Below are positions 39,229 to 49,890 of a stretch of 64,000 bases of DNA, piece after piece (positions within the stretch are counted from its first letter, which is position 1; each line of letters opens with the position of its first letter). The stretch spans positions 17,334-81,333 of the forward strand of contig NZ_SJDL01000026.1 of assembly GCF_004327985.1 (NCBI RefSeq). Reading direction: 5' to 3'. The notes under the pieces are model-generated. The model did not search any database, had not been told where the DNA came from, and saw nothing but the letters and a program-made list of their open reading frames with translations. The translations under genes were made by a program, and so were the position numbers. The DNA is from Marinobacter halodurans. Its GTDB lineage: Bacteria > Pseudomonadota > Gammaproteobacteria > Pseudomonadales > Oleiphilaceae.

Positions 39229-39322
39229 GCAGTATTCCTGTACTCGCGGTGTTTTATTGTGACGGTGGGCAGGCAATGGAAAACAGCAATGCAGGGTGTG
39301 CTTTCACGGCGCGTCCCTCACC

Positions 39323-40528
39323 TTATTTATGGGCCAGCCACCTCATTGGATCCTGTGGCTTGCCGTTATGCCGAATCTCGAAATAGAGCCGGGCGTTGGA
39401 ATCCTTGCCGCCCTCGCCCGCGATAGCGATGGTCTCTCCGGCCCTGACCCAATCCCCGGGACTCTTGAGCAGGCTCGAATTACGGCCATAGAGGCTCATA
39501 TAGCCATCCCCGTGGTCAATAATGGTCAGAAGTCCGAATCCACGCAACCAGTTGGCAAAAACGACCCGACCGTAATGCACCGCCTTCACCTCGGCTTCGG
39601 GCTGGGTGGCGATGAGCAGGCCGTTGTGGCGCAGACGCCCGTTATGCAGGCTCTCGCCGTAGCCGATAATCACCTTACCACGGGTTGGCCACGGGAGTTT
39701 AGCGCGCAGGCTTGAGAAAGGTTGTGATTCTTTGGGCGCAGGAATGTCGGCAATGGCGGCTTCCACTTCCTTCAGGAGTTTCTCCAGGCGCTTGCGGTCG
39801 GCCACTAGATCCTGGCGCTGGGCCTTCTTGTCGGAAATGTCCGACTTGAGCAGGGCCAGGGTGCGTTCGCGGGTCTTGCGCTGGTCTTCCAGTTTGTCCT
39901 GGCGTTCGGCGACGGCCGCTTCGGTCTTTTTCAGCCTGAGCCGGGCGGCCACGCTCTTCTCGCGGGTGGCCTTGAGGTCGTCCAGGGTGCGGTTGAAGGC
40001 TTCCAGTTGGCTGACCGTGTCCTGGCTCAGGTACTCGTGGTAGGTCATGATCCGTGACAGTTTCTGCGGATCGATCTCGTTGAGCAGGACTTTCACGGCG
40101 GGGGCATCGCCGGCCATCCAGGCGGCGCGGATCTGGGCCTTGAGGGCTTCGCGCTTGGCGGCGAGTTCCTTTTCCAGTTTTCGCTCGCGCTCCTTGAGTC
40201 TGTCGATCTCAGTCTGCTGCTCGGCGACCTGCTGGCGCAGGGAGCGGCGTTCCTTCTTGAGCTGGCCGATCCTGCGTTCGGTGCTGGCGAGGGTCTGTTC
40301 CAGTTTGCCGCGATCGGCCTCGGCGTCCTTGAGCCAGTCGTCGATATCGGCGATCTGTTCCTTGAGTTCCTCAATCTGCTCCGGGGAGACGGAGTCCGCG
40401 TCCTGGGCCAGCGTCAGCGAGGGCAGGGTGCTGAACAGGGCGAACAGCAGCAACCCGGCGTGCAGGAGGCGCGTCGGGTTACTGGATCGGGAGTCGGGGC
40501 GGCACTGCCGATGGGCCGCGTCGGTCAC
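39323..40528 (-). CDS. envC: EnvC-family murein hydrolase activator
   Basis: A 401-residue periplasmic protein. A signal peptide (LLHAGLLLFALFSTLPSLTLA) precedes a long coiled coil of E/K/R/Q-rich heptads (~50-270). The C-terminal LytM/M23-like domain (~285-400) has the pattern VIGYGESLHNGRLRHNGLLI and DHGDGYMSLYGR. Zinc ligands look incomplete (no HxGxD and HxH pair), as expected for an activator of amidases rather than a peptidase. The GTG start has AGGA at 6 nt and lies 8 bp after the gpmI stop. Confidence 0.92.
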   Translation of the reverse strand: MTDAAHRQCRPDSRSSNPTRLLHAGLLLFALFSTLPSLTLAQDADSVSPEQIEELKEQIADIDDWLKDAEADRGKLEQTLASTERRIGQLKKERRSLRQQVAEQQTEIDRLKERERKLEKELAAKREALKAQIRAAWMAGDAPAVKVLLNEIDPQKLSRIMTYHEYLSQDTVSQLEAFNRTLDDLKATREKSVAARLRLKKTEAAVAERQDKLEDQRKTRERTLALLKSDISDKKAQRQDLVADRKRLEKLLKEVEAAIADIPAPKESQPFSSLRAKLPWPTRGKVIIGYGESLHNGRLRHNGLLIATQPEAEVKAVHYGRVVFANWLRGFGLLTIIDHGDGYMSLYGRNSSLLKSPGDWVRAGETIAIAGEGGKDSNARLYFEIRHNGKPQDPMRWLAHK

Positions 40529-40536
40529 GCCGGGTC

Positions 40537-42084
40537 CTAGTCCTGCTCGATCAGCGAGTGGCCGGTCATTTCCGCCGGCTGGTCCAGGTGCATCAGGGTC
40601 AGCAGGGATGGGGCGACGTCGCTCAGGGCGCCGTCATCCCTGAAGTGGATCTTGCTGCTGCCCATGTACACCAGCGGCACCGGGCCGGTGGTGTGTGCGG
40701 TGTGCATCTGGCCGGTGCTGGGATCGGTCATCTGCTCGCAGTTGCCGTGGTCGGCGGTGATCAGGGCCTGACCGTCCACATCCTTCAGCGCCGCGTCGAT
40801 CTTCGCCAGGCATTGGTCGAGGCACTCGGCGGCCTTGACGGCGGCGTCGAAACTGCCGGTGTGACCGACCATGTCGCCGTTGGCGTAGTTGCACACCACC
40901 AAGTCGTACTTGCCGCTGCGGATGGCTTCACACAGCTTGTCGGTCACCTCCGGCGCGCTCATTTCCGGCTGCAGGTCGTAGGTGGCGACGTTGGGCGACG
41001 GCACCAGGATGCGGTCCTCGCCCTTGTACGGCTCTTCGCGACCGCCGCTGAAGAAGAAGGTGACGTGGGCGTACTTCTCGGTCTCGGCGATGCGCAACTG
41101 GGTCCTGTCCAGCTTTTCCATGTACTCGCCCAGGCTGTTGACCAGCTTTTCAGGCGGGTAGGCGCAGGACGTCTTGATGTCGGCGGAGTACTCGGTGAGC
41201 ATGACGAAATCCGACAGGGCCGGGCGCTGCCTGCGCTCGAAGCCGTCGAAGTCGTCCTCGACGAAGGCGCGGGTCATTTCCCGGGCGCGGTCGGCGCGGA
41301 AGTTCATGAAGATCAGGCTGTCGCCGTCCTGCACGAAAGCGTCCGGTTCGCCGGCGGCCTGGATGCGGGTGGCCTTGACGAATTCGTCGTTCTCACCGCG
41401 TTCATAGGCCTCGTGCAGGCCTTCGACCGGGGTGTCCGCGGTGAATTCGCCTTTGCCGGCGGTAAGCAGGTTGTAGGCGGCTTCGACGCGGTCCCAGCGA
41501 TTGTCGCGGTCCATGGCGAAGTAGCGGCCAACGATGGAGGCGATGCGGCCCACGCCCATTTCCCGCAGTTTGCCGTCAACCTTCTTCAGGGAAGGCTCGG
41601 CGCTGCGCGGCGGCATGTCACGGCCGTCCAGGAAGGCATGAACGTAGACGGCCTTGGCGCCCCGTGAACGGGCCACTTCGGCGGCAGCCAGGATGTGGTC
41701 TTCGTGGGCGTGGACGCCGCCCGGTGAAAGCAGACCCATTAGGTGAATGGCCTTGCCTTTTTCCACCGCCTTGTCGATGGCGCTGGTGATGACCGGGTTG
41801 TCGGCGAACGCGCCATCGGCGATGTCTTTATCGATGCGGGTCAGGCTCTGGTAGACGATGCGACCCGCGCCCAGGTTCATGTGACCGACCTCGGAGTTGC
41901 CCATCTGCCCCTTGGGCAGACCGACGAACATGCCGGAGGTGTTGATCAGCGTTTTCGGCTGCTCCTGCCAGAGCTTGTCCCAGAACGGGGTGCTGGCATT
42001 GCTGATGGCATTGTCGTCAGACGGGGCGCGGTAGCCCCAGCCGTCGAGAATAATCAGTGCAGTCGTCTTTCGCATTGCGGTCAT
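40537..42084 (-). CDS. gpmI: 2,3-bisphosphoglycerate-independent phosphoglycerate mutase
   Basis: A 515-residue metal-dependent (Mn2+) phosphoglycerate mutase of the alkaline-phosphatase superfamily. [11 protein letters not shown] at the start holds a metal ligand, and [14 protein letters not shown] (~65) contains the serine that is phosphorylated in the cycle. The second metal set is in DHGNCEQM (~443) and [11 protein letters not shown] (~458). It interconverts 3- and 2-phosphoglycerate in glycolysis. Either the ATG at 42084 or that at 42075 may be the start. It is first in the gpmI-envC-ctpA-yibQ block and divergent from yibN. Confidence 0.96.
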   Translation of the reverse strand: MTAMRKTTALIILDGWGYRAPSDDNAISNASTPFWDKLWQEQPKTLINTSGMFVGLPKGQMGNSEVGHMNLGAGRIVYQSLTRIDKDIADGAFADNPVITSAIDKAVEKGKAIHLMGLLSPGGVHAHEDHILAAAEVARSRGAKAVYVHAFLDGRDMPPRSAEPSLKKVDGKLREMGVGRIASIVGRYFAMDRDNRWDRVEAAYNLLTAGKGEFTADTPVEGLHEAYERGENDEFVKATRIQAAGEPDAFVQDGDSLIFMNFRADRAREMTRAFVEDDFDGFERRQRPALSDFVMLTEYSADIKTSCAYPPEKLVNSLGEYMEKLDRTQLRIAETEKYAHVTFFFSGGREEPYKGEDRILVPSPNVATYDLQPEMSAPEVTDKLCEAIRSGKYDLVVCNYANGDMVGHTGSFDAAVKAAECLDQCLAKIDAALKDVDGQALITADHGNCEQMTDPSTGQMHTAHTTGPVPLVYMGSSKIHFRDDGALSDVAPSLLTLMHLDQPAEMTGHSLIEQD

Positions 42085-42158
42085 TGCCTGGTCCGGTGGA
42101 AATGGGAATGGAGTGCAGAGTCTACCTTTTTTAAGCCTCCCAGGCTATGTGGGCCGCC

Positions 42159-42187
42159 TTCTGTCAACCGTTACGGATGTGTATAAT
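42159..42187 (+). promoter_or_regulatory. Promoter of the yibN-secB unit
   Basis: A consensus -10 TATAAT (42182) has a weak -35 (TTCTGT, 42159) 17 bp upstream. It lies 41 bp before the yibN ATG in the divergent gap. Confidence 0.65.
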
Positions 42188-42227
42188 CCCGCATCAATTT
42201 CTTTTGCAGGCTCGGCAGGTTGTACTG

Positions 42228-42659
42228 ATGAACTTTCTGGAAAGACTCCCCGAATTTATTGCCAATCATTACGTGCTCGCCACGCTTTTTATCCTGATGC
42301 TGGTGGCGCTGGCCCTGCTGGAGATGCGTCGCGGAGGCAAGAAGATCACCGCCCAGTCGGCCATCGGCCTGCTCAACCGGGACGAGGCCGTAGTGGTCGA
42401 CATTCGCGAGAAGAAGGAATACAGCACGGGTCATATCGTGGGTTCCCTGCATATTCCGCTGAACTCCCTCAAGGAGCGGATGGACGAGCTCAAGAAGCAC
42501 GAGGGCAAGCAGATCATCGTAGCGGACAAGATGGGCCAGCATTCCGCGACTGCGGTCAAGCAGTTGAACGAGGCCGGTTTCAGCGACGTCGTGCGTCTGG
42601 CCGGCGGTATTTCCGAGTGGCAGGGCAGCAATCTGCCGCTGAAGCGCAAAAAGAAGTAA
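42228..42659 (+). CDS. yibN: Membrane-anchored rhodanese-like protein YibN, catalytic Cys lost
   Basis: A 143-residue protein with one N-terminal TM helix (HYVLATLFILMLVALALLEM) and a rhodanese domain (VVVDIREKKEYSTGHIVGS ~48; LAGGISEWQGSNLPL ~123). Where active rhodaneses have a catalytic cysteine (CKTGQ-type loop) this protein reads ADKMGQHS, so the nucleophile is replaced by Asp. Sulfur transfer by this mechanism is therefore unlikely; a scaffold or sensing role is inferred. The gene is conserved next to secB in gammaproteobacteria. grxC, often between them, is absent here. Confidence 0.88.
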   Translation: MNFLERLPEFIANHYVLATLFILMLVALALLEMRRGGKKITAQSAIGLLNRDEAVVVDIREKKEYSTGHIVGSLHIPLNSLKERMDELKKHEGKQIIVADKMGQHSATAVKQLNEAGFSDVVRLAGGISEWQGSNLPLKRKKK

Positions 42660-42823
42660 TCCCCCGGGTGCGCCAGTTGAATTCCCCGCCCACTTGGCGC
42701 ACTGTTTCACATCGGTATCCCCTGACAGCGGGTATAGTGAGGCCCTCTTGCGGAACCCGCTCACAATAATCAGACCGGAGGGCGCCCGGGCGTTCTCCCA
42801 GACAAGAACCGGAAGGAATGAAA

Positions 42824-43327
42824 ATGGCTGAGAACCAGCAGGCAGCAGGCAACGAAAACGCAAACGCGGATCAGCCCCAGTTTGCGCTGCAGCGTATCTA
42901 CATCAAGGACCTGTCGTTCGAGTCGCCGAATGCGCCGACCATTTTCCAGGAGCAGTGGCAGCCGCAGGTCAACCTGGACCTGAACACCGCCCACACCAAG
43001 GTCAGCGACAACCAGTACGAAGTGGTCCTGTCCATGACGATCACCGCCAAGATCGACGAGAAAGTCGCTTACATCGTCGAAATCCAGCAGGCGGGCGTAT
43101 TCATGGTCAAGGGCATCGAAGGGCCGCAACTGGGTCAGATGCTGGGCGCCTACTGCCCGACCATCCTGTTCCCGTACGCCCGCGAGTCCATCGATACCAT
43201 CGTCAACAAGGGCAGCTACCCAGGCTTGATGCTGGCGCCGGTGAACTTCGACGCGATCTATGCCCAGGCGCTCAAGCGCCAGCAGGAAGAGGCGGCCAGT
43301 CAGGCTGCTGAAGAACAGAAGCACTGA
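42824..43327 (+). CDS. secB: Protein-export chaperone SecB
   Basis: A 167-residue SecB, which holds preproteins unfolded and delivers them to SecA. It has LQRIYIKDLSFESPNAP (~20), the strand VVLSMTITAKIDEKVAYIVEIQQAG (~70) and GAYCPTILFPYARESID (~115). A short acidic N-terminal tail precedes and a helical C-terminal tail (LKRQQEEAASQAAEEQKH) follows. AAGGA lies 6 nt before this ATG; a two-residue longer start would sit on the RBS. It follows yibN in one direction, 164 bp apart. Confidence 0.97.
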   Translation: MAENQQAAGNENANADQPQFALQRIYIKDLSFESPNAPTIFQEQWQPQVNLDLNTAHTKVSDNQYEVVLSMTITAKIDEKVAYIVEIQQAGVFMVKGIEGPQLGQMLGAYCPTILFPYARESIDTIVNKGSYPGLMLAPVNFDAIYAQALKRQQEEAASQAAEEQKH

Positions 43328-43500
43328 GCCTGCCTTTCGGGGACCGGCTGTCCGGTCGGCCCCGTATCCTTTCCCCGAATCCTCTTCTTTCCCGGCTCCA
43401 TACTGACGCTCTCGTTTCCCAACGCGCAGCCGTTGGCGTATCTTTGGGCCTTTGGTAAATCCCGGCCACTACGGCCGTCAGCAAACGCTCCAGAGTCGCC

Positions 43501-43965
43501 ATGTTCCATATCGTCCTGCACGAACCCCAGATTGCGCCCAACACCGGCAACATCATCCGCCTGGCCGCCAATACCGGCTTCCGGCTGCACCTGATCGAAC
43601 CGCTGGGTTTTGACTTCGAGGAACGCAAGCTCAAGCGGGCGGGGCTGGACTATCACGACCTGGCGAACGTGAGCCGCTACCGGGACTTTGAGGACTTCCT
43701 GGCGAGAAACCCGGGCCGGCGGATCTATGCCCTGACGACCAAGGCCAGTGCCCATTACAGTGACGTGGAATTCGAGGCGGGGGATTGTCTGCTGTTTGGC
43801 AGCGAAACCGCCGGTCTACCCGCGGACATCCGCGGCGGTTCTGCTATCGAGCAGGCGTTGCGCCTGCCCATGTGCGACACCTCCCGCAGTCTGAACCTGT
43901 CCAACGCGGTGGCTGTCGTGTGTTATGAGGCCTGGCGTCAGGTCGGGTTCAAAGGGGGTATCTGA
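43501..43965 (+). CDS. trmL: tRNA (cytidine(34)-2'-O)-methyltransferase
   Basis: A 154-residue SPOUT knotted methyltransferase that modifies the wobble base of tRNA-Leu. Motif 1 is [19 protein letters not shown], motif 2 is [11 protein letters not shown] (~101) and motif 3 is [24 protein letters not shown] (~125-148). All three form the SAM knot. It is third in the yibN-secB-trmL set, the conserved order around the enteric secB region. It may have its own promoter, given a 173-bp gap after secB that holds a GGGGACCGG/CCGGT-type hairpin. Confidence 0.95.
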   Translation: MFHIVLHEPQIAPNTGNIIRLAANTGFRLHLIEPLGFDFEERKLKRAGLDYHDLANVSRYRDFEDFLARNPGRRIYALTTKASAHYSDVEFEAGDCLLFGSETAGLPADIRGGSAIEQALRLPMCDTSRSLNLSNAVAVVCYEAWRQVGFKGGI

Positions 43966-43970
43966 GAAGA

Positions 43971-44010
43971 CCGTGTGAGCACCGCCGCGTTCGCGACGTT
44001 CCCACACGGC
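43971..44010. terminator. Possible terminator between trmL and pntB
   Basis: CCGTGTG (from ~43971) pairs with CACACGG (to 44010), with a GAGAAG/CTCTCT extension. No T-run follows. It lies between convergent genes. Confidence 0.4.
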
Positions 44011-44028
44011 CTCTCTGAGGCGGCTCTA

Positions 44029-45426
44029 TCAGTCGCCTGAGGTCAGGTTGCTGAGCAGGCGGCTGGTGCTCTCGTGGGCATCGCCGAACAGCATGTGGGT
44101 GTTCTCCTTGAAGAACAGCGGGTTTTCCACACCGGAGTAACCGGCGGACATGCCCCGCTTGAGGACCACGACCTGGCGCGCTTTCCAGACTTCCAGTACC
44201 GGCATGCCGGCAATCGGGCTGCCCGGATCCTCGGCGGCGCTCGGGTTGACGGTGTCGTTGGCACCGATCACCAGGACCACGTCGGTCTCGGGGAAGTCTT
44301 CGTTGATCTCATCCATTTCCAGCACGATGTCATAGGGGACATGCGCCTCGGCCAGTAGCACGTTCATGTGCCCCGGCAGACGGCCGGCAACCGGATGGAT
44401 CGCGAAACGCACGTTGGTGCCACGCTTGCGCAGGTACTGGGTGATCTCGCTGACCGCGTTCTGGGCCTGGGCCACCGCCATGCCGTAACCCGGTGCGATG
44501 ATGACCGAATCGGCGTTGCGCAGCTCGTCCGCCACTTCGTCGATGGAGGTTTCCTGGATGGTCAGGTCGCCGTCCACCGCAGCGGAGCTGGAGCTGGTCT
44601 GGCCGAAGCCGCCCAGGATGACGCTCACGAAGGAGCGGTTCATCGCCTTGCACATGATGTAGCTCAGGATCGCACCGCTACTGCCCACCAGGGCGCCGGT
44701 GACAATCAGCAGGTCATTGCCCAGCATGAAGCCGATTGCGGACGCTGCCCAACCGGAGTAACTGTTGAGCATGGAGACCACGACCGGCATATCGGCACCG
44801 CCGATGGCCATGATCAGGTGGATACCCAGGATCGCCGCCAGGGCGGTCATGATGGCCAGGGCCATCAGGCCTTCGACCGTGCTGTCGGTGGTCAGGAACC
44901 AGCCACCCAGGCCAATACAGGCGGCGATGATGATCAGGTTCATGAGGTGACGACCCGGCAGGGTCAGCGCCTTGCTGGCGATGCGGCCATCGAGCTTGCC
45001 GCAGGCGATCAGGGAGCCGGTGAAGGTCACCGCACCGATGAAGATGCCGACGAACACTTCCACCAGCTTGATGGTGTGTTCGGCGCCGTGGGTCTCGACC
45101 AGCGGCTCGACAAAGCCGGCGAAACCGACCAGGACCGCCGCCAGGCCCACGAAGCTGTGCAGCAGGGCCACCAGCTGGGGCATCTGGGTCATTTCCACCT
45201 TGTTGGCGATAACGATGCCGATGGCGCCACCGATGGCGATCGCCACCAGGGTCATCATCCAGCCTGCGCCCATGCCGGCCATGGTGGCGGCGATGGCGAT
45301 GAGAATACCGGCAATGCCGTAGACGTTACCGCGACGGGCGGTCTCCTGGTGGCTCAGGCCACCCAGGCTCAGAATAAACAGGACACTAGCGGCCACGTAG
45401 GCAACTGTAATCAATCCTTGTGACAT
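44029..45426 (-). CDS. pntB: NAD(P) transhydrogenase, beta subunit
   Basis: A 465-residue integral membrane subunit. About nine TM helices (~1-260) form the proton channel, and the C-terminal NADP-binding domain III (~290-465) carries [10 protein letters not shown] (~313) and [13 protein letters not shown] (~393). [16 protein letters not shown] near the end is a family signature. With PntA it couples proton entry to NADPH formation from NADH. It begins 11 bp after the pntA stop. Confidence 0.96.
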   Translation of the reverse strand: MSQGLITVAYVAASVLFILSLGGLSHQETARRGNVYGIAGILIAIAATMAGMGAGWMMTLVAIAIGGAIGIVIANKVEMTQMPQLVALLHSFVGLAAVLVGFAGFVEPLVETHGAEHTIKLVEVFVGIFIGAVTFTGSLIACGKLDGRIASKALTLPGRHLMNLIIIAACIGLGGWFLTTDSTVEGLMALAIMTALAAILGIHLIMAIGGADMPVVVSMLNSYSGWAASAIGFMLGNDLLIVTGALVGSSGAILSYIMCKAMNRSFVSVILGGFGQTSSSSAAVDGDLTIQETSIDEVADELRNADSVIIAPGYGMAVAQAQNAVSEITQYLRKRGTNVRFAIHPVAGRLPGHMNVLLAEAHVPYDIVLEMDEINEDFPETDVVLVIGANDTVNPSAAEDPGSPIAGMPVLEVWKARQVVVLKRGMSAGYSGVENPLFFKENTHMLFGDAHESTSRLLSNLTSGD

Positions 45427-45437
45427 GGTCGCTCCCC

Positions 45438-47006
45438 TTACCTATGGAACATCTTGAGCATGCGGTAGGTGACGCGGAAGCCCCCACCAATGTTGATACA
45501 GGCAATCAGCACGGCGAAGAAAGCCAGGATGCCGATGACCAGATTCTGCGCCTGGGCCAGGTGCAGGATCGCGCCGATCACGATGATGCCGCTGATGGCG
45601 TTGGTCACGCTCATGAGAGGGGTATGGAGCGATGCTGTCACGTTCCAGATCACCTGCCAGCCGACAAAGCAGGCCAGCACAAAGACCGTGAAGTGGGACA
45701 GGAAGGACGTCGGTGCGTAGGCACCAATGCCGTAGAGGGCGGCGGCCGTCGCCACCAGCAGGGCGCCTTTCCAGAACGCCTTGGTGCCGGACTTGCCGCT
45801 TTCGGCCTCGGCGCCGGCCGGCTGTGCGGCCGCTTTCGGCTGGGCCGGTTTGGGGGCCGGCTTCTCCGGCTGCGGGGCCGGCCAGGTGACCTTGCCTTCG
45901 TGGGTCACGGTCACGCCACGGATGACGGTGTCTTCCATGTTGACCTTGATCTCGCCGTCTTTCTCAGGCGTCAGCTCACCCAGCAGGTGCCACAAGTTGG
46001 TGGCGTACAGATCGGAGGAGACGCTCGCCATACGGCTGGGCAGATCGGTGTAGCCCACGATGCTGACACCGTTTTCCACGGCCACTTCGCCAGGCTGGGT
46101 CAGCTCGCAGTTGCCACCCTGTTCGGCGGCCAGATCCACGACCACGCCGCCCGGCTTCATGGCGCGAACCATGTCGGCGGTAATCAGGCGCGGGGCCGGC
46201 TTGCCCGGGATCAGGGCGGTGGTGATGATGATGTCGACTTCCTTGGCCTGTTCCATGAACAGGGCCATTTCCGCCTCGATAAACTCTTTGCTCATCTGCT
46301 TGGCGTAGCCGCCGCTGCCGCTGCCGTCTTCCTCGAAGTCCAGCTCCAGGAAGTCGGCGCCCATGCTTTCCACCTGCTCCTTGACTTCCAGCCGGGTATC
46401 GAACGCGCGCACGATGGCGCCCATGCTGCGGGCGGCACCGATCGCCGCCAGCCCGGCAACGCCGGCACCGATGACCATGACCTTGGCGGGCGGTACCTTG
46501 CCGGCAGCCGTCACCTGGCCGGTGAAGAAACGGCCAAAGCGGTTGGAGGCCTCGACGACCGCGCGATAGCCGGCGATGTTGCCCATGGCGCTCAGGGCGT
46601 CCATCTTCTGGGCCCGGCTGATACGGGGCAGGGCGTCAATGGAGAAGGCAGAGACGTTCTTGGACGCCAGCGTCTCCAGCAGTTCCGGGTTCTGGGCCGG
46701 CCACAGGAAGCTCAGCAGGTAGCTGTTGTCCTTGACCAGGCTGGTCTCGTCCAGATCGGCCTCCTTGTTGTAGGTCGGACCGCGGACTTTCAGGATGAAC
46801 TCGGCCTCAGACCAGAGGTCGCGTGCGTTTGCCGCAATCTCGGCGCCGGCTTCGCGATATGCATCGTCATGATACTTCGCGGCGTCGCCTGCGCCGGTTT
46901 CCACAACGACCGTATGGCCAAGCTTTATCAGCTTGCCGACGGACGCCGGCGTTGCTGCCACCCGGTTTTCGCCGGGATGGCATTCCTTGGGGATGCCAAT
47001 TTTCAT
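45438..47006 (-). CDS. pntA: NAD(P) transhydrogenase, alpha subunit
   Basis: A 522-residue alpha subunit. Soluble NAD-binding domain I (~1-380) has the alanine-dehydrogenase-like start [19 protein letters not shown] and [17 protein letters not shown] (~165-180). A Pro/Ala-rich linker (~385-425) leads to four TM helices at the C-terminus ([18 protein letters not shown] onward). It is the fused type, with both soluble and membrane parts in one chain as in E. coli. The ATG at 47006 is preferred; GAGAG lies 9 nt upstream. The 384-bp gap beyond it holds only promoter DNA as far as I can see. Confidence 0.95.
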   Translation of the reverse strand: MKIGIPKECHPGENRVAATPASVGKLIKLGHTVVVETGAGDAAKYHDDAYREAGAEIAANARDLWSEAEFILKVRGPTYNKEADLDETSLVKDNSYLLSFLWPAQNPELLETLASKNVSAFSIDALPRISRAQKMDALSAMGNIAGYRAVVEASNRFGRFFTGQVTAAGKVPPAKVMVIGAGVAGLAAIGAARSMGAIVRAFDTRLEVKEQVESMGADFLELDFEEDGSGSGGYAKQMSKEFIEAEMALFMEQAKEVDIIITTALIPGKPAPRLITADMVRAMKPGGVVVDLAAEQGGNCELTQPGEVAVENGVSIVGYTDLPSRMASVSSDLYATNLWHLLGELTPEKDGEIKVNMEDTVIRGVTVTHEGKVTWPAPQPEKPAPKPAQPKAAAQPAGAEAESGKSGTKAFWKGALLVATAAALYGIGAYAPTSFLSHFTVFVLACFVGWQVIWNVTASLHTPLMSVTNAISGIIVIGAILHLAQAQNLVIGILAFFAVLIACINIGGGFRVTYRMLKMFHR

Positions 47007-47343
47007 GTGCAAATCTCTCTATTGACGTCTGTTACGGGTGTCCGTTTTTATTTGGCCGCATAGCCTACACGAAGCGGGCCAGGATATCTGTCTACCCAAA
47101 TTATTCTTTTCCCGAGTTTTTCATTCCCTGAGTCGATCCGGCAGTGTCGGACATCACCGTTACTCGCCGGAATCGCTCATCTGGCGAGGGGGTGCGGTTG
47201 TACCATAAGTCGGTAACTACGTATAGACGTTAATTGATCATTCTGGATGTTTTTTAGGCAGAGTGGCGATAATGAACGATCCGGTGACGTTCGTGGATAG
47301 CCGGTCTGACATGAGGAAGCGGTTGATCGGGATAAGGGCGGAT

Positions 47344-47375
47344 GGATGCCGGCAGCGGGTGTGCTGCCGGCATCC
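47344..47375. terminator. Strong hairpin downstream of the thiolase gene
   Basis: GGATGCCGGCAG and CTGCCGGCATCC form a perfect 12-bp stem around CGGGTGTG. There is no T-run, so it may act as a rho-dependent or mRNA-end-protecting stem. Confidence 0.5.
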
Positions 47376-47390
47376 TGAGCGAGACGCCGC

Positions 47391-48569
<1,179 letters not shown>

Positions 48570-48636
48570 GATGCTCACTCCATTTATAGGCTTTGTGCTG
48601 GCATTGTAACCGAATTGCCGACGAAAACCGGCGGGT

Positions 48637-49779
48637 TCATGGCTCGACTCCGGGAGGGTTATCCAGGCCCAGGCTGTCGCTGATAATTAGATAGCGTCGA
48701 CGCCGGATGGCCTGGCCCAGGGCCTTGCCCTGATAGCCCTCGTCCATCAGCGTACGGGGATCGACGGCCTTGGCGGCTCGCAGGATGTCCTGGATCGGTA
48801 GGGGGTTGAAATCCACGTGGCGGGCCAGGGCAACCGCCCGGGCGGCCACCAGCAACTCGCCGAAACGCTCGGGCCGCCGCCAGGCATCGCAGCGGTCGAG
48901 TATGGCCAGTAACAGTCCCGGATCATGGCGGGCCTCGCCCAAAAGGTCGTCCACGCTGGCGGCAAGGTGCGTCGCCAGGGCACGGCAATCGTTTGGTACT
49001 TTCAGGCGATCACACAGGCCCTCGACGGAGGCCTCGTCCAGGCTGCCGGCCAGTGCGGCAAAGCGGACCGCCAGCGAGTTGCTGAGTTCGCTGGCGGATT
49101 GCAGGGCGCGAAGGGCGAGCGGAGCGGGTTCCAGCTCCATGACCTGGGCCAGTGCCGGCATCAGGACCGCCAGCGCGCCGCAGTCCTGCAGGACATTGAA
49201 GAAAACCGTCGGTGAGGCCTCCTGCAGGGCTCGCTGCACTTCCTGCCAGACCCGCTCCGGGACCAGGTGTTCCACCTCGCCGGCATCGACCATGGCACAC
49301 ATCAGTGCCCGGGTTTCGTCGGCAATGCAAAAGCCCATCGGTGCAAACCGGGCGGCGAACCGGGCCACTCGCAGGATGCGCAGGGGATCTTCGGCGAACG
49401 CCGGGGAGACATGCCGCAGCAGGCGCTTTTCGAGGTCCTGCTGGCCGTTGAACGGGTCGACGACAGTACCGTCTTCGGCCCGGGCCATGGCATTGATGGT
49501 CAGGTCGCGGCGGCGAAGATCGTCTTCCAGGGTGACGTCGGGTGCGCTGTGGACAGCGAAGCCGTGATAGCCGTGGCCGCGTTTGCGCTCGGTGCGGGCC
49601 AGGGCGTATTCCTCGTTGCTTTGGGGATGGAGGAAGACCGGAAAGTCCGCGCCTACCTGGCGGAAGCCGTGCTGGATCATGTCCTCCGGCGTGGCGCCCA
49701 CCACGACCCAATCCCGGTCTTTCACCGGCAGACCCAACAATGCGTCGCGTACGGCGCCGCCTACGAGATAGATGTCCAT
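48637..49779 (-). CDS. cca: CCA tRNA nucleotidyltransferase, HD motif absent
   Basis: A 380-residue class-II nucleotidyltransferase that adds or repairs the tRNA 3' CCA. The N-terminal head has [13 protein letters not shown] (~5), DRDWVVVG (~23, carboxylate pair) and [11 protein letters not shown] (~88). [15 protein letters not shown] (~130) is the nucleotide-selecting helix. The C-terminal part is shorter than in E. coli (~412 residues), and I find no HD or HH pair where the multifunctional enzyme carries its phosphohydrolase centre; the equivalent stretch reads [12 protein letters not shown]. So phosphatase activity is probably lost. The ATG start is preceded by no strong RBS. Confidence 0.92.
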   Translation of the reverse strand: MDIYLVGGAVRDALLGLPVKDRDWVVVGATPEDMIQHGFRQVGADFPVFLHPQSNEEYALARTERKRGHGYHGFAVHSAPDVTLEDDLRRRDLTINAMARAEDGTVVDPFNGQQDLEKRLLRHVSPAFAEDPLRILRVARFAARFAPMGFCIADETRALMCAMVDAGEVEHLVPERVWQEVQRALQEASPTVFFNVLQDCGALAVLMPALAQVMELEPAPLALRALQSASELSNSLAVRFAALAGSLDEASVEGLCDRLKVPNDCRALATHLAASVDDLLGEARHDPGLLLAILDRCDAWRRPERFGELLVAARAVALARHVDFNPLPIQDILRAAKAVDPRTLMDEGYQGKALGQAIRRRRYLIISDSLGLDNPPGVEP

Positions 49780-49890
49780 GCCTGATCCTGAATCTTCGAT
49801 ACCGCGATTATCAGGATCGAATCGGGAAGGAGCAACACCGGCGCCGGAAATGACGCTGGTGCTGTCCGGGTACAAGATCGGCTGTGACGA

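Noticed and set aside
37843..39426. Long + strand frame of ~527 codons over the ctpA gene
   Set aside because: Shadow of the S41 peptidase; low-complexity G/V/D-rich translation without family features.
44368..45423. Long + strand frame (~351 codons) over pntB
   Set aside because: His/Asp/Gly-rich antisense translation of a TM-rich gene; not a real protein.
47177..47390. Minus-strand frame between pntA and the thiolase
   Set aside because: It runs into the thiolase in another frame, has no RBS and shows no family; the gap looks like promoter and hairpin DNA.
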